From NCBI GenBank assembly GCA_016711805.1, contig JADJSH010000005.1, forward strand, positions 1 through 64,000: a stretch of DNA of 64,000 bases. Reading direction: 5' to 3'. Within the stretch, counting starts at the first letter, position 1, and every line of letters begins with the position of its first letter. Below are positions 50,483-59,775 of this stretch, piece after piece. The notes beneath the pieces were generated by a model that was not told where the DNA came from, made no database searches, and saw nothing but the letters and a program-made list of their open reading frames with translations. The stretch is from Bacteroidota bacterium (GTDB lineage Bacteria; Bacteroidota; Bacteroidia; B-17B0; Aurantibacillaceae). The translations under genes were made by a program, and so were the position numbers.

Positions 50483-52393
50483 TTATTTTACTTCTTCGTA
50501 ATCTACATCTGTTACGCTTTCACCTTTATTGCTATCAGCGTTTGCGTTAGCATCAGCTCCAGGATTTGCATTAGCTCCACCTTGTTGCTCATTCATTGCG
50601 GCATACATTTCTTGTGATGCTGTTTCCCACGCTGCATTTAAAGATGTCATTGCTGAATCAATACCTGCAATGTCTCTTGCATCATGAGCAGTTTTTAATC
50701 CAGCTAAAGCTGTTTCAATCGTTGCTTTTTTCTCTGCAGGAATTTTATCTCCGTAATCTTTTAATTGTTTTTCTGATTGGAAAATTAAACCGTCAGCTGC
50801 ATTAATTTTATCTGCTTCTTCTTTTGCTTTTTTATCAGAATCCGCATTCATTTCTGCTTCACGTTTCATTTTCTCAATTTCTTCTTTGCTTAATCCAGAA
50901 GAAGCTTCGATACGAATGTTTTGTGCTTTACCAGTTGCTTTATCTTTAGCAGATACTGATAAGATACCGTTTGCATCAATATCAAATGTTACTTCAATTT
51001 GTGGAACCCCACGTGGAGCTGGCATAATACCATCTAAGTTAAACTGACCAATAGTTCTGTTATCTTTTGCCATCGGACGCTCACCTTGTAATACATGTAA
51101 TTGTACACTTGGTTGGCTATCGCTAGCTGTTGAGAAGGTTTCTGTTTTTTTAGAAGGAATCGTTGTATTAGATTCGATTAATTTAGTGAACACTCCACCG
51201 TAAGTTTCAATACCTAATGATAAAGGTGTTACATCTAATAATAATACGTCTTTAACTTCTCCAGTTAATACACCACCTTGGATAGCAGCACCTAAAGCTA
51301 CAACCTCATCAGGATTCACACCTTTGCTTGGTGCTTTTCCGAAGAATTTTTCAACCGCTGCTTGGATAGCTGGAATACGAGTTGAACCACCTACTAAAAT
51401 AATTTCATCAATATCAGAAGTTGATAAACCTGCATTTTTTAAAGCTGATTTACAAGGCTCAATTGTTCTGTTGATTAAGCTATCTGCTAATTGTTCGAAT
51501 TTAGCACGAGTTAATTGTTTTACTAAATGTTTTGGAATTCCGTTAACTGGCATAATGTAAGGCAAGTTAATTTCAGAAGTCGTAGTACTTGATAATTCAA
51601 TTTTAGCTTTTTCAGCAGCTTCTTTTAAACGTTGTAAAGCCATCGGATCTTGACGTAAATCAATTCCTTCGTCTTTTTTAAATTCATCAGCTAACCAATC
51701 AATGATTAAGTTATCAAAGTCATCACCACCTAAGTGAGTATCACCGTCGGTAGATTTTACTTCAAATACACCATCACCTAATTCTAAAACAGACACGTCA
51801 TGAGTACCACCACCGCAGTCAAAAACAACAATTTTCATGTCTTTGCCTTTTTTGTCCATACCATAAGCTAAAGCAGCTGCAGTAGGCTCATTGATGATAC
51901 GTTTTACTTTTAAACCAGCAATTTCACCAGCTTCTTTAGTTGCTTGACGTTGAGCATCGTTAAAGTACGCAGGTACTGTAATAACCGCTTCATCAACCGT
52001 AGTTCCTAAGAAATCTTCCGCCGTTTTTTTCATTTTTTGTAAAATGATAGCTGAAATTTCTTGAGCAGAGTAGTTTCTGTCGTCAATCGTTACACGAGGT
52101 GTGTTATTGTCGCCTTTTACTACTTTGTAAGTCATACGAGCAATCTCTTTTTGAGCTTCGTCGTAAGAGCTTCCCATAAAACGTTTAATTGAAGAAATCG
52201 TTTTTGTAGGGTTTGTGATAGCTTGACGTTTAGCAGGATCTCCTACTTTACGCTCGCCACCTTCTACAAACGCCACCACTGATGGAGTTGTTCTTTTACC
52301 TTCGTTATTTGCAATAACAACAGCTTCGTTACCTTCCATTACCGCTACACAGCTGTTGGTAGTACCTAAATCTATTCCTATAATTTTTCCCAT
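50483..52393 (-). CDS. dnaK: Molecular chaperone DnaK (Hsp70)
   Basis: Cytosolic ATP-dependent chaperone, 636 residues. Nucleotide-binding domain motifs: GIDLGTTNSCVAVMEG (5-20), the ATP-loop VFDCGGGTHDVSVLE and RIINEPTAAALAYGMD; substrate-binding domain with DVTPLSLGIETYGG; helical lid and a Gly/Asn/Ala-rich tail ending TDVDYEEVK, the acidic EEVD-like tail of bacterial DnaK. HDVS replaces the more usual FDVS after GGGT, a small family variant. No grpE or dnaJ is adjacent. I saw no CIRCE element in the 60 bases upstream. Confidence 0.97.
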   Translation of the reverse strand: MGKIIGIDLGTTNSCVAVMEGNEAVVIANNEGKRTTPSVVAFVEGGERKVGDPAKRQAITNPTKTISSIKRFMGSSYDEAQKEIARMTYKVVKGDNNTPRVTIDDRNYSAQEISAIILQKMKKTAEDFLGTTVDEAVITVPAYFNDAQRQATKEAGEIAGLKVKRIINEPTAAALAYGMDKKGKDMKIVVFDCGGGTHDVSVLELGDGVFEVKSTDGDTHLGGDDFDNLIIDWLADEFKKDEGIDLRQDPMALQRLKEAAEKAKIELSSTTTSEINLPYIMPVNGIPKHLVKQLTRAKFEQLADSLINRTIEPCKSALKNAGLSTSDIDEIILVGGSTRIPAIQAAVEKFFGKAPSKGVNPDEVVALGAAIQGGVLTGEVKDVLLLDVTPLSLGIETYGGVFTKLIESNTTIPSKKTETFSTASDSQPSVQLHVLQGERPMAKDNRTIGQFNLDGIMPAPRGVPQIEVTFDIDANGILSVSAKDKATGKAQNIRIEASSGLSKEEIEKMKREAEMNADSDKKAKEEADKINAADGLIFQSEKQLKDYGDKIPAEKKATIETALAGLKTAHDARDIAGIDSAMTSLNAAWETASQEMYAAMNEQQGGANANPGADANANADSNKGESVTDVDYEEVK

Positions 52394-52497
52394 AATATAT
52401 GTTTTTTTAATTGTTTACGTTTTAATTGTGGCATTACTTAGTCAATGTTTATGCCAATCCAAAATACTTCGGTAATTATGACAGGCTGGCACAAACA

Positions 52498-52531
52498 TAA
52501 AAAACCACCTAAAATTTGTCATTTTAGATGG
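52498..52531 (-). terminator. Terminator after the DUF4249-like lipoprotein gene
   Basis: On the minus strand CCATCTAAAA pairs with TTTTAGGTGG (10 bp, one wobble) and a T6 tract follows. Confidence 0.8.
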
Positions 52532-52558
52532 CTTAAATGTGGTTTTTTGTCAGATTTA

Positions 52559-53698
52559 TTAAGGGCAAACGCCAGTTTTGACTCCTGAGCTATTGCAAAA
52601 TCCATACGGATTCGTGCTAGGGTGGCAGGCAATTTTATCAATAAAATCATTCCATAAATCGTGAGTAATAATAGAGCGGGAGCTAGCGGAAAAAACACCA
52701 ACGCCACCATTAATATTGGTATAGTATGGTTTATCTTGAGCAATGCTATTAGATGGTTCGTTTACTTGTAAAAATGTATTTAACGTTTCAGCTCCCGCCA
52801 TAACAATGTATTCCATGTAATGCGAACGTCTATTTTTGATATTAGCTGATGACTTTTTTTGCATTTCGCTACCTACTACAACATAAAAGTCGTTTGCCGA
52901 AAAAGACACTTCCATATCTTCTCCACCATTTATACTGGATGATTTTTGATTTGGAAAAGTATAGTCCGCATAACTATTTACGGTTCCGCCGCCTATCAAA
53001 GAGTCGATATAATGAAAACGCATAACTACACTATATAATTTAGCATTTGCAATAGATTTGAATTTAATGAATTGAGTTGCTGTTAAAATAGAATAATCGA
53101 TATACGCCACTTGTTGCGTTACTGGTGAGCCAGTAACTACATAATAACCGTGCATTGGATAAAGTGTTGGATGATAAATAAAAGGTTTTACTGAATTTGG
53201 TCTTACACTATCAACCACAATTGTTTGCGCTGTAAATTCTTTTCCTGTGTTATTGTTTTTTATAGTTAATTTATACTCGCCACTATTGTATAGTTTATCT
53301 GTAGTTTGCCAAATACGTTGTTGAGTGCTAAAATTACCACCAGCTGTAGTAACAACTGTTTCAGTTAGCACAATTTCTTTTTTGGCAGCAATGGTGCCAG
53401 TTCCAACTGAGGTAACAGTTGGAGTTGTACTTCCGTTAACAAAACGCTGTAAACTTACTCGCAGTTCTCCGGGACCATAATTGATAGTTTCACCGTTTTG
53501 CCCTGCCGCTAAAGCATCGCCATCTGTTAAATAAACCTTATTAATTCTAATGTTTTGAACAGATTGGTTTGGGTTAATAATGCCATAAACTGATACAGAT
53601 TCTTCTCCTGGCGCTAGAACGTCTAAGTCGTTTTTACATGAACTTAAAGTAAAGGCAGTAATAAACGATAGTCCAATATATAATATGCTATTTTTCAT
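52559..53698 (-). CDS. Exported lipoprotein, DUF4249-like
   Basis: A 379-residue lipoprotein (signal ending LSSC, C21) with a beta-rich body. The opening VSVYGIINPNQSVQNIRINKVYL is typical of Bacteroidota proteins of the DUF4249 type, which are thought to sit in the outer membrane with TonB-dependent receptors. A C-terminal stretch with ACHPSTNPYGFCNSS and VCP has four cysteines. The function is unknown, and there is no receptor gene adjacent. The family call is moderate. Confidence 0.6.
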   Translation of the reverse strand: MKNSILYIGLSFITAFTLSSCKNDLDVLAPGEESVSVYGIINPNQSVQNIRINKVYLTDGDALAAGQNGETINYGPGELRVSLQRFVNGSTTPTVTSVGTGTIAAKKEIVLTETVVTTAGGNFSTQQRIWQTTDKLYNSGEYKLTIKNNNTGKEFTAQTIVVDSVRPNSVKPFIYHPTLYPMHGYYVVTGSPVTQQVAYIDYSILTATQFIKFKSIANAKLYSVVMRFHYIDSLIGGGTVNSYADYTFPNQKSSSINGGEDMEVSFSANDFYVVVGSEMQKKSSANIKNRRSHYMEYIVMAGAETLNTFLQVNEPSNSIAQDKPYYTNINGGVGVFSASSRSIITHDLWNDFIDKIACHPSTNPYGFCNSSGVKTGVCP

Positions 53699-53717
53699 TT
53701 TATTTTTTGAGTAAATA

Positions 53718-53746
53718 CAAAGTTACCATTTTTAAGTTAACTCCAA
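53718..53746 (-). promoter_or_regulatory. Promoter of the DUF4249-like gene
   Basis: Minus-strand TAACTTTG (53718-53725) with TTG (53744-53746) 18 bases upstream; 19 bases separate the -7 box from the ATG. Confidence 0.55.
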
Positions 53747-53841
53747 ATTAATTCAGTAATTTTACATGATTTTAACCACAAATGCCTCGATTTTTTTCGG
53801 GATAGGAATATAGTTAAAATTGAATGTTAAAAACCATTATT

Positions 53842-54657
53842 ATGTCAGTACATAAAGAAGTTAAAAAAGTTACAACCCATCAATTGCAAGAAATGAAACG
53901 CCGTGGCGAAAAAATTTCGATGCTTACAGCCTACGATTATACTATGGCTAAAATCATTGACCATGCCGGTATTGATGTGATTTTAGTAGGAGATAGCGCC
54001 AGTAATGTGATGGCAGGACATGAAACGACTTTGCCAATTACCTTGGATCAAATGATTTATCATGCTTCTTCGGTAATTAGAGCCATTGATAGAGCTTTGG
54101 TGGTGGTGGATTTACCTTTTGGATCATACCAAGGAAATTCCAAGGAAGCCCTAACCTCAGCTATCAAAATTATGAAAGAAAGTGGCGCACATGCTGTTAA
54201 ATTGGAGGGTGGTCGCGAAATAAAGGATTCGATTGAACGTATTTTATCTGCTGGAATTCCAGTAATGGGACATTTAGGCTTAACTCCTCAGTCCATTTAC
54301 AAATTTGGAACTTATACCGTTAGAGCTAAAGAAGAGGAAGAAGCAGCACGATTAATGGAAGACGCCAAGATATTAGAAGAAAGTGGTTGTTTTGCTTTGG
54401 TTTTAGAAAAAATACCCGCCAAATTAGCTACAGAAGTGGCAAAAAACATCAGTATTCCAGTAATTGGCATTGGCGCTGGTGGTGGTGTTGACGGACAAGT
54501 ACTTGTAACACATGATATGCTGGGCATGACACATGAGTTTAGTCCACGTTTTTTAAGAAGATATTTAAATTTATACGAAAGTATGAGTAACGCTTTTCAG
54601 CAATACATTAAGGATGTAAAGAGTAAGGATTTCCCGAACGAGAGCGAGCAGTATTAG
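53842..54657 (+). CDS. panB: 3-methyl-2-oxobutanoate hydroxymethyltransferase
   Basis: First committed enzyme of pantothenate synthesis: makes ketopantoate from alpha-ketoisovalerate and methylene-tetrahydrofolate. TIM-barrel motifs: MLTAYDYTMAKIID, VGDSASNVMAGHETTLPITLDQM (metal-binding Asp), VKLEGG, VMGHLGLTPQS and IGIGAGGGVDGQVLVTHD. The start is set at the second ATG (53842, MSVHKEVKKVTT), which gives the normal family N-terminus; 53824 would add MLKTII. The length is 271 residues. panC/panD are not nearby. Confidence 0.94.
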   Translation: MSVHKEVKKVTTHQLQEMKRRGEKISMLTAYDYTMAKIIDHAGIDVILVGDSASNVMAGHETTLPITLDQMIYHASSVIRAIDRALVVVDLPFGSYQGNSKEALTSAIKIMKESGAHAVKLEGGREIKDSIERILSAGIPVMGHLGLTPQSIYKFGTYTVRAKEEEEAARLMEDAKILEESGCFALVLEKIPAKLATEVAKNISIPVIGIGAGGGVDGQVLVTHDMLGMTHEFSPRFLRRYLNLYESMSNAFQQYIKDVKSKDFPNESEQY

Positions 54658-54663
54658 ATTGGT

Positions 54664-54758
54664 CTCCCGCAGATCTCACAGATAAACGCAGATTTTTTAA
54701 AGGTTATAAAATTAATAATCAAAAGTCAGATTTGCGAAAATCAGCGACATCTGCGGGG
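54664..54758. repeat. CCCGCAGAT-type intergenic palindrome
   Basis: Perfect outer arms CCCGCAGAT (54666-54674) and ATCTGCGGG (54749-54757), with inner CAGATAAACGCAGATTTTT facing CAGATTTGCGAAAATCAG. It is noncoding and fills the panB-desaturase gap. Confidence 0.65.
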
Positions 54759-54765
54759 CATAATT

Positions 54766-55881
54766 TTATCCGATTGCCTCATTTAAATCTGGCATTTTTC
54801 CGAAGCTAATAATAGCTCTTACATGAGATTTTAAAGCTGTCCAAAAGGTTGGGTTCTCTAAGTACGGCACTCCAAATTCTTCGGCAGTAGCTTTTACAAT
54901 TTCAGAAACTGCTGGATAGTGTACATGACAAATGGTTGGAAATAAATGGTGCTCTACCTGAAAATTTAAACCTCCAACATACCACGAAATCCATTTACTT
55001 TTACGCGAAAAATTGACAGTTGTATTCATTTGATGAACCGCCCAATTATTTTCAATTGTATAATCAACATTTGGTAATGGATGTGTTGTGCCTTCAACCG
55101 TATGTGCTAATTGAAAAACAACGGTCAAAACAACTCCCGAAATAAATTGCATTAATAAATAACCTAATAGTATTTGGTAAAACGGAATATGAAATACAAA
55201 AACTGGAAGTGCAAACATAGCTGCCCAATAAAACACTTTACTTAAAAATATTTTAAACCAAATCACACGATTTTGTTCTTTAGTACTAGTGTTTACACCT
55301 TGCTTGGTGTATTTGCTAAACTGAATAAAATCTTTTAACAAAGCCCAATATAAAGTCAAAATTCCATAAAATAAAAAAGCATAAACTACTTGTAATTTAT
55401 GATACCATTTTACTTTTGTGTGAGGATTAAATTTTAAAATCAATTTATCAGCAATGTCATCATCATAATCCAACACATTAGTATAGGTATGATGCATCAC
55501 ATTATGCTGTAATTTCCAATTAAAGACAGAGCCTCCTAATAAATTTAAGGTATGTCCTAACCAATAGTTTGTTTTACTGTTTGATGAATAAGCGCCATGA
55601 TTCGCATCGTGCATCACGCTCATACCAATACCTGATAAAGCAAAGCCCATAATTGCCCACAAAATTAAGGCGATTTTAAATGACGGATTAAAAGCTAATA
55701 AGGCAATAAAAGGCAATAAATACGCACTCATTAAAATAATGGTTTTAACAACCATGGTGGTATTATAATGTTTTGAGATATTGTTTTCTTTAAAATAAGT
55801 ATCTACACGTTTACGAAGCGTTGCAAAAAAAAGTGCTTTATCTTTGTCTTTATCAACAAAGCGGATAGGTGAAAATGCCAT
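54766..55881 (-). CDS. Membrane fatty acid desaturase
   Basis: A 371-residue inner-membrane di-iron desaturase with three histidine boxes: HDANHG (91-96), HNVMHH (126-131) and QVEHHLFP (about 314-321), and about four transmembrane helices in two pairs (45-90 and about 205-260). The boxes and length match acyl-lipid or linoleoyl-CoA-type front-end desaturases of Bacteroidota; the exact position of the double bond is not predictable. No cytochrome b5 domain is fused. It is divergent from murI. Confidence 0.88.
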   Translation of the reverse strand: MAFSPIRFVDKDKDKALFFATLRKRVDTYFKENNISKHYNTTMVVKTIILMSAYLLPFIALLAFNPSFKIALILWAIMGFALSGIGMSVMHDANHGAYSSNSKTNYWLGHTLNLLGGSVFNWKLQHNVMHHTYTNVLDYDDDIADKLILKFNPHTKVKWYHKLQVVYAFLFYGILTLYWALLKDFIQFSKYTKQGVNTSTKEQNRVIWFKIFLSKVFYWAAMFALPVFVFHIPFYQILLGYLLMQFISGVVLTVVFQLAHTVEGTTHPLPNVDYTIENNWAVHQMNTTVNFSRKSKWISWYVGGLNFQVEHHLFPTICHVHYPAVSEIVKATAEEFGVPYLENPTFWTALKSHVRAIISFGKMPDLNEAIG

Positions 55882-55905
55882 AGTTTTAAATTAATTTAGA
55901 AAGTA

Positions 55906-55935
55906 CAAAAATACTTATTTTTTAAAATTACTCAA
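55906..55935 (-). promoter_or_regulatory. Promoter of the desaturase gene
   Basis: Minus-strand TATTTTTG (55906-55913) with TTG (55933-55935) 19 bases upstream, matching the hup and atpD geometry. Confidence 0.6.
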
Positions 55936-55952
55936 AAAAGCCGAGTTTTATG

Positions 55953-55960
55953 TAATTTTG
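55953..55960 (+). promoter_or_regulatory. -7 promoter box of murI
   Basis: TAATTTTG matches TAnnTTTG and ends eight bases before the TTG start of murI, so the leader would be very short. Confidence 0.45.
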
Positions 55961-55968
55961 TTTTAATA

Positions 55969-56811
55969 TTGACTATTATCACTCATCAAAAAACATATTC
56001 ACCCATTGGAGTCTTTGATTCTGGTTACGGAGGTTTAACAATTTTGAAAGAATTAGTTACAACTTTACCACAATACGATTATTTGTATTTGGGAGATAAT
56101 GCTCGCGCACCTTATGGCTCACGCTCGTTTGATACAGTGTATGAATATACTTTGGAATGTGTTAAAGCATTATTTGACCAAGGATGTGAATTAGTAATAT
56201 TAGCTTGTAATACCGCGTCGGCAAAAGCCTTAAGAACCATTCAGCAAAAAGATTTACCAAAGATTGCACCCAATAAAAGAGTGTTAGGTGTTATTAGACC
56301 TACAACAGAGATTGTTGGAAATTATACTAAAACAAAAGAGGTAGGCATTTTTGCAACAAGCGGAACGGTAACTTCGCAATCATACGTGATAGAAATCGAA
56401 AAGTTTTTTCCTGACATTAAAGTGTTTCAAGAAGCTTGCCCCATGTGGGTTCCATTAATCGAGAATAACGAGTTAGATGGAGTAGGAGCAAACTATTTTG
56501 TAGAGAAACATGTGCATCATTTATTTTCTCAATCAAAAAATATCGACACCGTTATTTTAGGCTGCACACATTATCCTTTACTTAAATCATTAATTGAGCA
56601 ACATTTGCCAAGTGGAGTTAAAGTATTAACTCAAGGACAAATAGTAGCTGAAGGATTAAAAGATTATTTAGTTCGTCATCCAGAAATGGAAACACGTATT
56701 TCTAAAACATCTTCCTTAAATTTCTTAACCACGGATAGTACAGAATTATTTGACAGCCATGCTTCTTTGTTTTTTGGACAGGAAGTGAAGTCGAAACATT
56801 TGGGTTTGTAG
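55969..56811 (+). CDS. murI: Glutamate racemase
   Basis: Provides D-glutamate for peptidoglycan. The cofactor-independent two-cysteine racemase shows D17-S18 in GVFDSGYGG, C80 in ILACNTASAKAL and C199 in LGCTHYPLL. The 280-residue length is normal. No ATG precedes the conserved N-terminus, so TTG at 55969 is used (MTIITHQKTYSPIG). It is divergent from the desaturase gene and upstream of a TPP riboswitch unit, which is not part of its operon. Confidence 0.92.
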   Translation: MTIITHQKTYSPIGVFDSGYGGLTILKELVTTLPQYDYLYLGDNARAPYGSRSFDTVYEYTLECVKALFDQGCELVILACNTASAKALRTIQQKDLPKIAPNKRVLGVIRPTTEIVGNYTKTKEVGIFATSGTVTSQSYVIEIEKFFPDIKVFQEACPMWVPLIENNELDGVGANYFVEKHVHHLFSQSKNIDTVILGCTHYPLLKSLIEQHLPSGVKVLTQGQIVAEGLKDYLVRHPEMETRISKTSSLNFLTTDSTELFDSHASLFFGQEVKSKHLGL

Positions 56812-56837
56812 ATAGAAACGCGGGGGGGGGTGGAGCG

Positions 56838-56883
56838 AGTTGGAGGGCTTCCGACTACGCTCGAAGTGACAAAAACTCCAACT
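56838..56883. repeat. CGAGCGTAGTCGGAAG-type intergenic palindrome with 8-bp arms
   Basis: The core CTTCCGACTACGCTCGAAGTGAC (56848-56870) is the reverse-orientation relative of the units at 2721 and 9230. Arms AGTTGGAG (56838-56845) and CTCCAACT (56876-56883) are perfect reverse complements around it. A G9 run (56822-56830) lies just before it. Confidence 0.55.
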
Positions 56884-56938
56884 TCATAACATCCTGACTG
56901 GACACATTTTTATAATTCCTAATTCTCAAAAAAATAAT

Positions 56939-56946
56939 TACATTTG
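56939..56946 (+). promoter_or_regulatory. -7 promoter box upstream of the TPP riboswitch
   Basis: TACATTTG matches TAnnTTTG and lies nine bases before the aptamer, so transcription would start right at the aptamer's first stem. Confidence 0.6.
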
Positions 56947-56954
56947 CCGCAGAT

Positions 56955-57068
56955 CTTTAGGGGTGCTTTAAATAATTTATGATTTAAAGCTGAGATTATA
57001 CCCATTACATATTAACGCCAAACGTTTGTGTGTATGCACCTGATCAGGGTAATGCCTGCGTAGGGAAA
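56955..57068 (+). promoter_or_regulatory. TPP (THI-box) riboswitch
   Basis: Conserved thiamin pyrophosphate aptamer parts are in order: GGGGTGC (56960-56966), GCTGAGAT (56989-56996), CCC (57001-57003), ACCTGATC (57038-57045), GTAATGCC (57049-57056) and GTAGGGAA (57060-57067). A hairpin AAATAATTTATGATTT lies in the variable stem, and about 34 extra bases with their own hairpin (AACG-CCAAA-CGTT) sit between CCC and ACCTGATC. A further hairpin (GTCGCA / TGCGAT, about 57083-57100) lies before the start codon without a T-tract, so control may be on translation. Confidence 0.9.
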
Positions 57069-57130
57069 CAGTTAACAACGATGTCGCATCCCCTTGCGAT
57101 GTTATTATTAACAATTAAAAAAAGTAAAAA

Positions 57131-59581
57131 ATGAACTTTAAAACAATCAAAAAAGCAATGGCTTTAGCCTTGTTTACGTCTTGCTCGTATAGCTTGCAAG
57201 CGCAATCAAAATTAAGTGGGTTTGTATCGGACCCCGACAAAAAACCAATTCCTTTTTCGGTCATAGGAATTAAAAACACCTTCTTATCAACTCAATCAAA
57301 TGCTGATGGATTATTTGAGTTTGCCAATTTAAAACCTGGTAAATATGTGTTGGTTACAAAATGTGTGGGTTATAAAGTAAGAGAAGATTCATTAGATATT
57401 AAAGATCTGATGACAATCGAAATTACCATGACTCAAGACAATAAATCACTAGATGAAGTTGTTGTAAATGCAACACGTGTAGATAATACTTCCGCTTTTG
57501 CGTATTCTAATTTAAGTGGAGAGGACATAAAAAAACAAAACGTTGGTCAAGATTTACCTTATGCGTTAAATTCTATGGCATCAGTGGTTATTAATTCGGA
57601 TGCTGGTAACGGAGTAGGATATACTGGTTTGCGAATAAGAGGAACAGATGGAACTCGAATTAACGTAACGGTTAACGGAGTGCCTATTAATGATGCCGAA
57701 AGTCAAGGAACATTTTTTGTAAACATGGCTGATATTTTATCGTCAACTAATAATTTGCAAGTGCAACGTGGTGTTGGTACTTCAGCTAATGGAGCAGGGG
57801 CTTTTGGAGCGAGTATTAATATGCAAACCAATGAACTAAATGAAAAAGCATATGCTCAAATAAATAATAGCATTGGTTCCTTTAAAACGATGAAAAATAC
57901 TGTTGCTGCAGGAACGGGTTTAATAAATAATCATTTTACGTTTGATGCGCGTGCCTCACAAATTATGAGTGACGGCTACATTGATAGAGCTGCTTCTAAA
58001 TTAAATTCGTTTTATGTTTCGGGTGGATATTATGGTAAAAAAACGGTGGTAAAAGCAATTCTATTTAGCGGTTGGGAAAAAACCTATCAAGCTTGGTATT
58101 ATGTGCCATCAGATAGTTTAAATAATGGTAACCGAACATTTAATCCTAGCGGGCAATACACTTCAATCCAAGGGCAAGATACATTAACAAAATATTACAA
58201 TAATGAAACTGATAATTACCGCCAAGATAATTATCAATTACATTTCATTCATTCGTTTAATAGCAAACTAAATGTTAATGTTACAGGGCATTACACAAAA
58301 GGTAAAGGCTATTACGAACAATACAAACAAGACGAATCATTAACGGATTATAATATGCCAGAGGTTGTAGTAGATAGTAATACCACAATATCATCTACTG
58401 ATTTAATTAGACGACGTTGGTTGGATAATGATTTTACGGGAGTTATTGCTAACATTAATTACAAGCCAAATACCTTATTAAATTTTGTATTAGGTGGTGG
58501 TTATAATACGTATTTTGGTAAGCACTTTGGCGAAGTTATTTGGGCACAATACAGTAACCCAAATGATTTTAAGCCTATGTATTATAACAACCAAGCTAAC
58601 AAATATGATGCGAATGTGTATTTAAAAACGACCATTCGTCCAATAGATAAATTAACTGCGTTTATTGATTTGCAATACCGAAATGTGAATTACAATTTCT
58701 TAGGTTTTGATACTTCGTTAATTGAAAAGCAACAAGTATATACTTCCTATGGATTTTTTAATCCTAAAGTGGGTGTAAATTATTTGCTAACTAAAAACAC
58801 AAATGTGTACGCTAGTTACGGCATCGCTAATAAGGAGCCTAACAGAGATGATTTTATTAATTCAAGTAAAAAAAGCCGACCAAAACATGAGCAATTAAAT
58901 GATTTGGAAATTGGAGCAACTCATCGTTTTAAAAATGTAAGTATTGGTTTAAATTTTTATGATATGCAGTATAAAAATCAATTGGTATTAAACGGACAAA
59001 TAAATGATGTTGGTGCATACAACAGAGTAAACGTGGAAAGTAGTTATAGAAGAGGCTTAGAATTGGAGTTAAATGCGAATATCACTAAATATTTTACGTT
59101 TAATGGTAATATTACTTTATCTCAAAATAAAGTAAAAAATTATTCGGAATTTATAGACAACTATGATATTTATCCAGGCCAGGATACGATCAAACATTCT
59201 AATACGGATATTTCATTTTCACCAAATGTAATTGCAGCAGCTAATTTTATTTTTAAACCAATTAAAAATTTAGAAGTTGGATTTTTAAATAAATACGTCG
59301 GTAAACAATATTTAGATAATACATCTAACGGACAAAGAGCTATTCATGATTATTTAGTGTGTGATTTTAGAGTGAATTATACGATTCACACTAAATTAAT
59401 TAAAGAAATTAATTTGATTGCTGTGATTTATAATTTGTCTAACACACAGTATGAAACTAACGGATACAACTACACTTATTCAATGTCGGATAGTAATGGT
59501 GATAAACAGATGTATTCATCTAACTATTTAGCGCCTGCTGCACCAACCAATTTTATGGTAGGATTGAATTTGAAATTTTAA
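57131..59581 (+). CDS. TonB-dependent outer-membrane receptor, probably for thiamin
   Basis: An 816-residue outer-membrane receptor: signal peptide (MNFKTIKKAMALALFTSCSYSLQAQ), carboxypeptidase-regulatory-like domain (about 28-112, SGFVSDPDKKPIPFSVIGIK), plug domain (about 115-230, LRIRGTDGTRINVTVNGVPINDAES) and a 22-strand barrel ending in the aromatic MVGLNLKF. Its control by a TPP riboswitch marks it as the thiamin or thiamin-precursor receptor known from comparative genomics of Bacteroidetes (omr1). pnuT and thiamin kinase genes, often neighbours, are not in the window. Substrate is inferred from the riboswitch. Confidence 0.88.
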   Translation: MNFKTIKKAMALALFTSCSYSLQAQSKLSGFVSDPDKKPIPFSVIGIKNTFLSTQSNADGLFEFANLKPGKYVLVTKCVGYKVREDSLDIKDLMTIEITMTQDNKSLDEVVVNATRVDNTSAFAYSNLSGEDIKKQNVGQDLPYALNSMASVVINSDAGNGVGYTGLRIRGTDGTRINVTVNGVPINDAESQGTFFVNMADILSSTNNLQVQRGVGTSANGAGAFGASINMQTNELNEKAYAQINNSIGSFKTMKNTVAAGTGLINNHFTFDARASQIMSDGYIDRAASKLNSFYVSGGYYGKKTVVKAILFSGWEKTYQAWYYVPSDSLNNGNRTFNPSGQYTSIQGQDTLTKYYNNETDNYRQDNYQLHFIHSFNSKLNVNVTGHYTKGKGYYEQYKQDESLTDYNMPEVVVDSNTTISSTDLIRRRWLDNDFTGVIANINYKPNTLLNFVLGGGYNTYFGKHFGEVIWAQYSNPNDFKPMYYNNQANKYDANVYLKTTIRPIDKLTAFIDLQYRNVNYNFLGFDTSLIEKQQVYTSYGFFNPKVGVNYLLTKNTNVYASYGIANKEPNRDDFINSSKKSRPKHEQLNDLEIGATHRFKNVSIGLNFYDMQYKNQLVLNGQINDVGAYNRVNVESSYRRGLELELNANITKYFTFNGNITLSQNKVKNYSEFIDNYDIYPGQDTIKHSNTDISFSPNVIAAANFIFKPIKNLEVGFLNKYVGKQYLDNTSNGQRAIHDYLVCDFRVNYTIHTKLIKEINLIAVIYNLSNTQYETNGYNYTYSMSDSNGDKQMYSSNYLAPAAPTNFMVGLNLKF

Positions 59582-59591
59582 TGATTGAATG

Positions 59592-59682
59592 GGAACACGG
59601 ATGAAACAGATTGGAAAAGATTAACACGGATTTTTTTTGATTACATAGTGTTGATTTGTTACATGTATTTAATCTGTGTTCC
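59592..59682. repeat. GGAACACGGATGAAACAGAT-type intergenic palindrome
   Basis: The left part GGAACACGGATGAAACAGAT..AACACGGATTTTTTTT faces AATCTGTGTTCC on the right. It is a relative of 40351-40455. It is followed by an irregular purine/pyrimidine stretch (GGAGGGGGAGGG at 59701-59712 and CCTCCC near 59754). Confidence 0.6.
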
Positions 59683-59775
59683 TTTTTTATTTAGGCTTTA
59701 GGAGGGGGAGGGTTTTTTGTTTAAAAATTTTGGTTTTTTTGTTGCCTTTTTTTCCTCCCATTGATACAATTAAAC

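Noticed and set aside
50483..52440. CIRCE heat-shock operator upstream of dnaK
   Set aside because: I found no TTAGCACTC-N9-GAGTGCTAA inverted repeat in the leader.
59700..59760. G-rich run as a possible G-quadruplex, with facing CCTCCC
   Set aside because: Only two clear runs of three or more G are close together on one strand, which is not enough for a stable four-tract structure.
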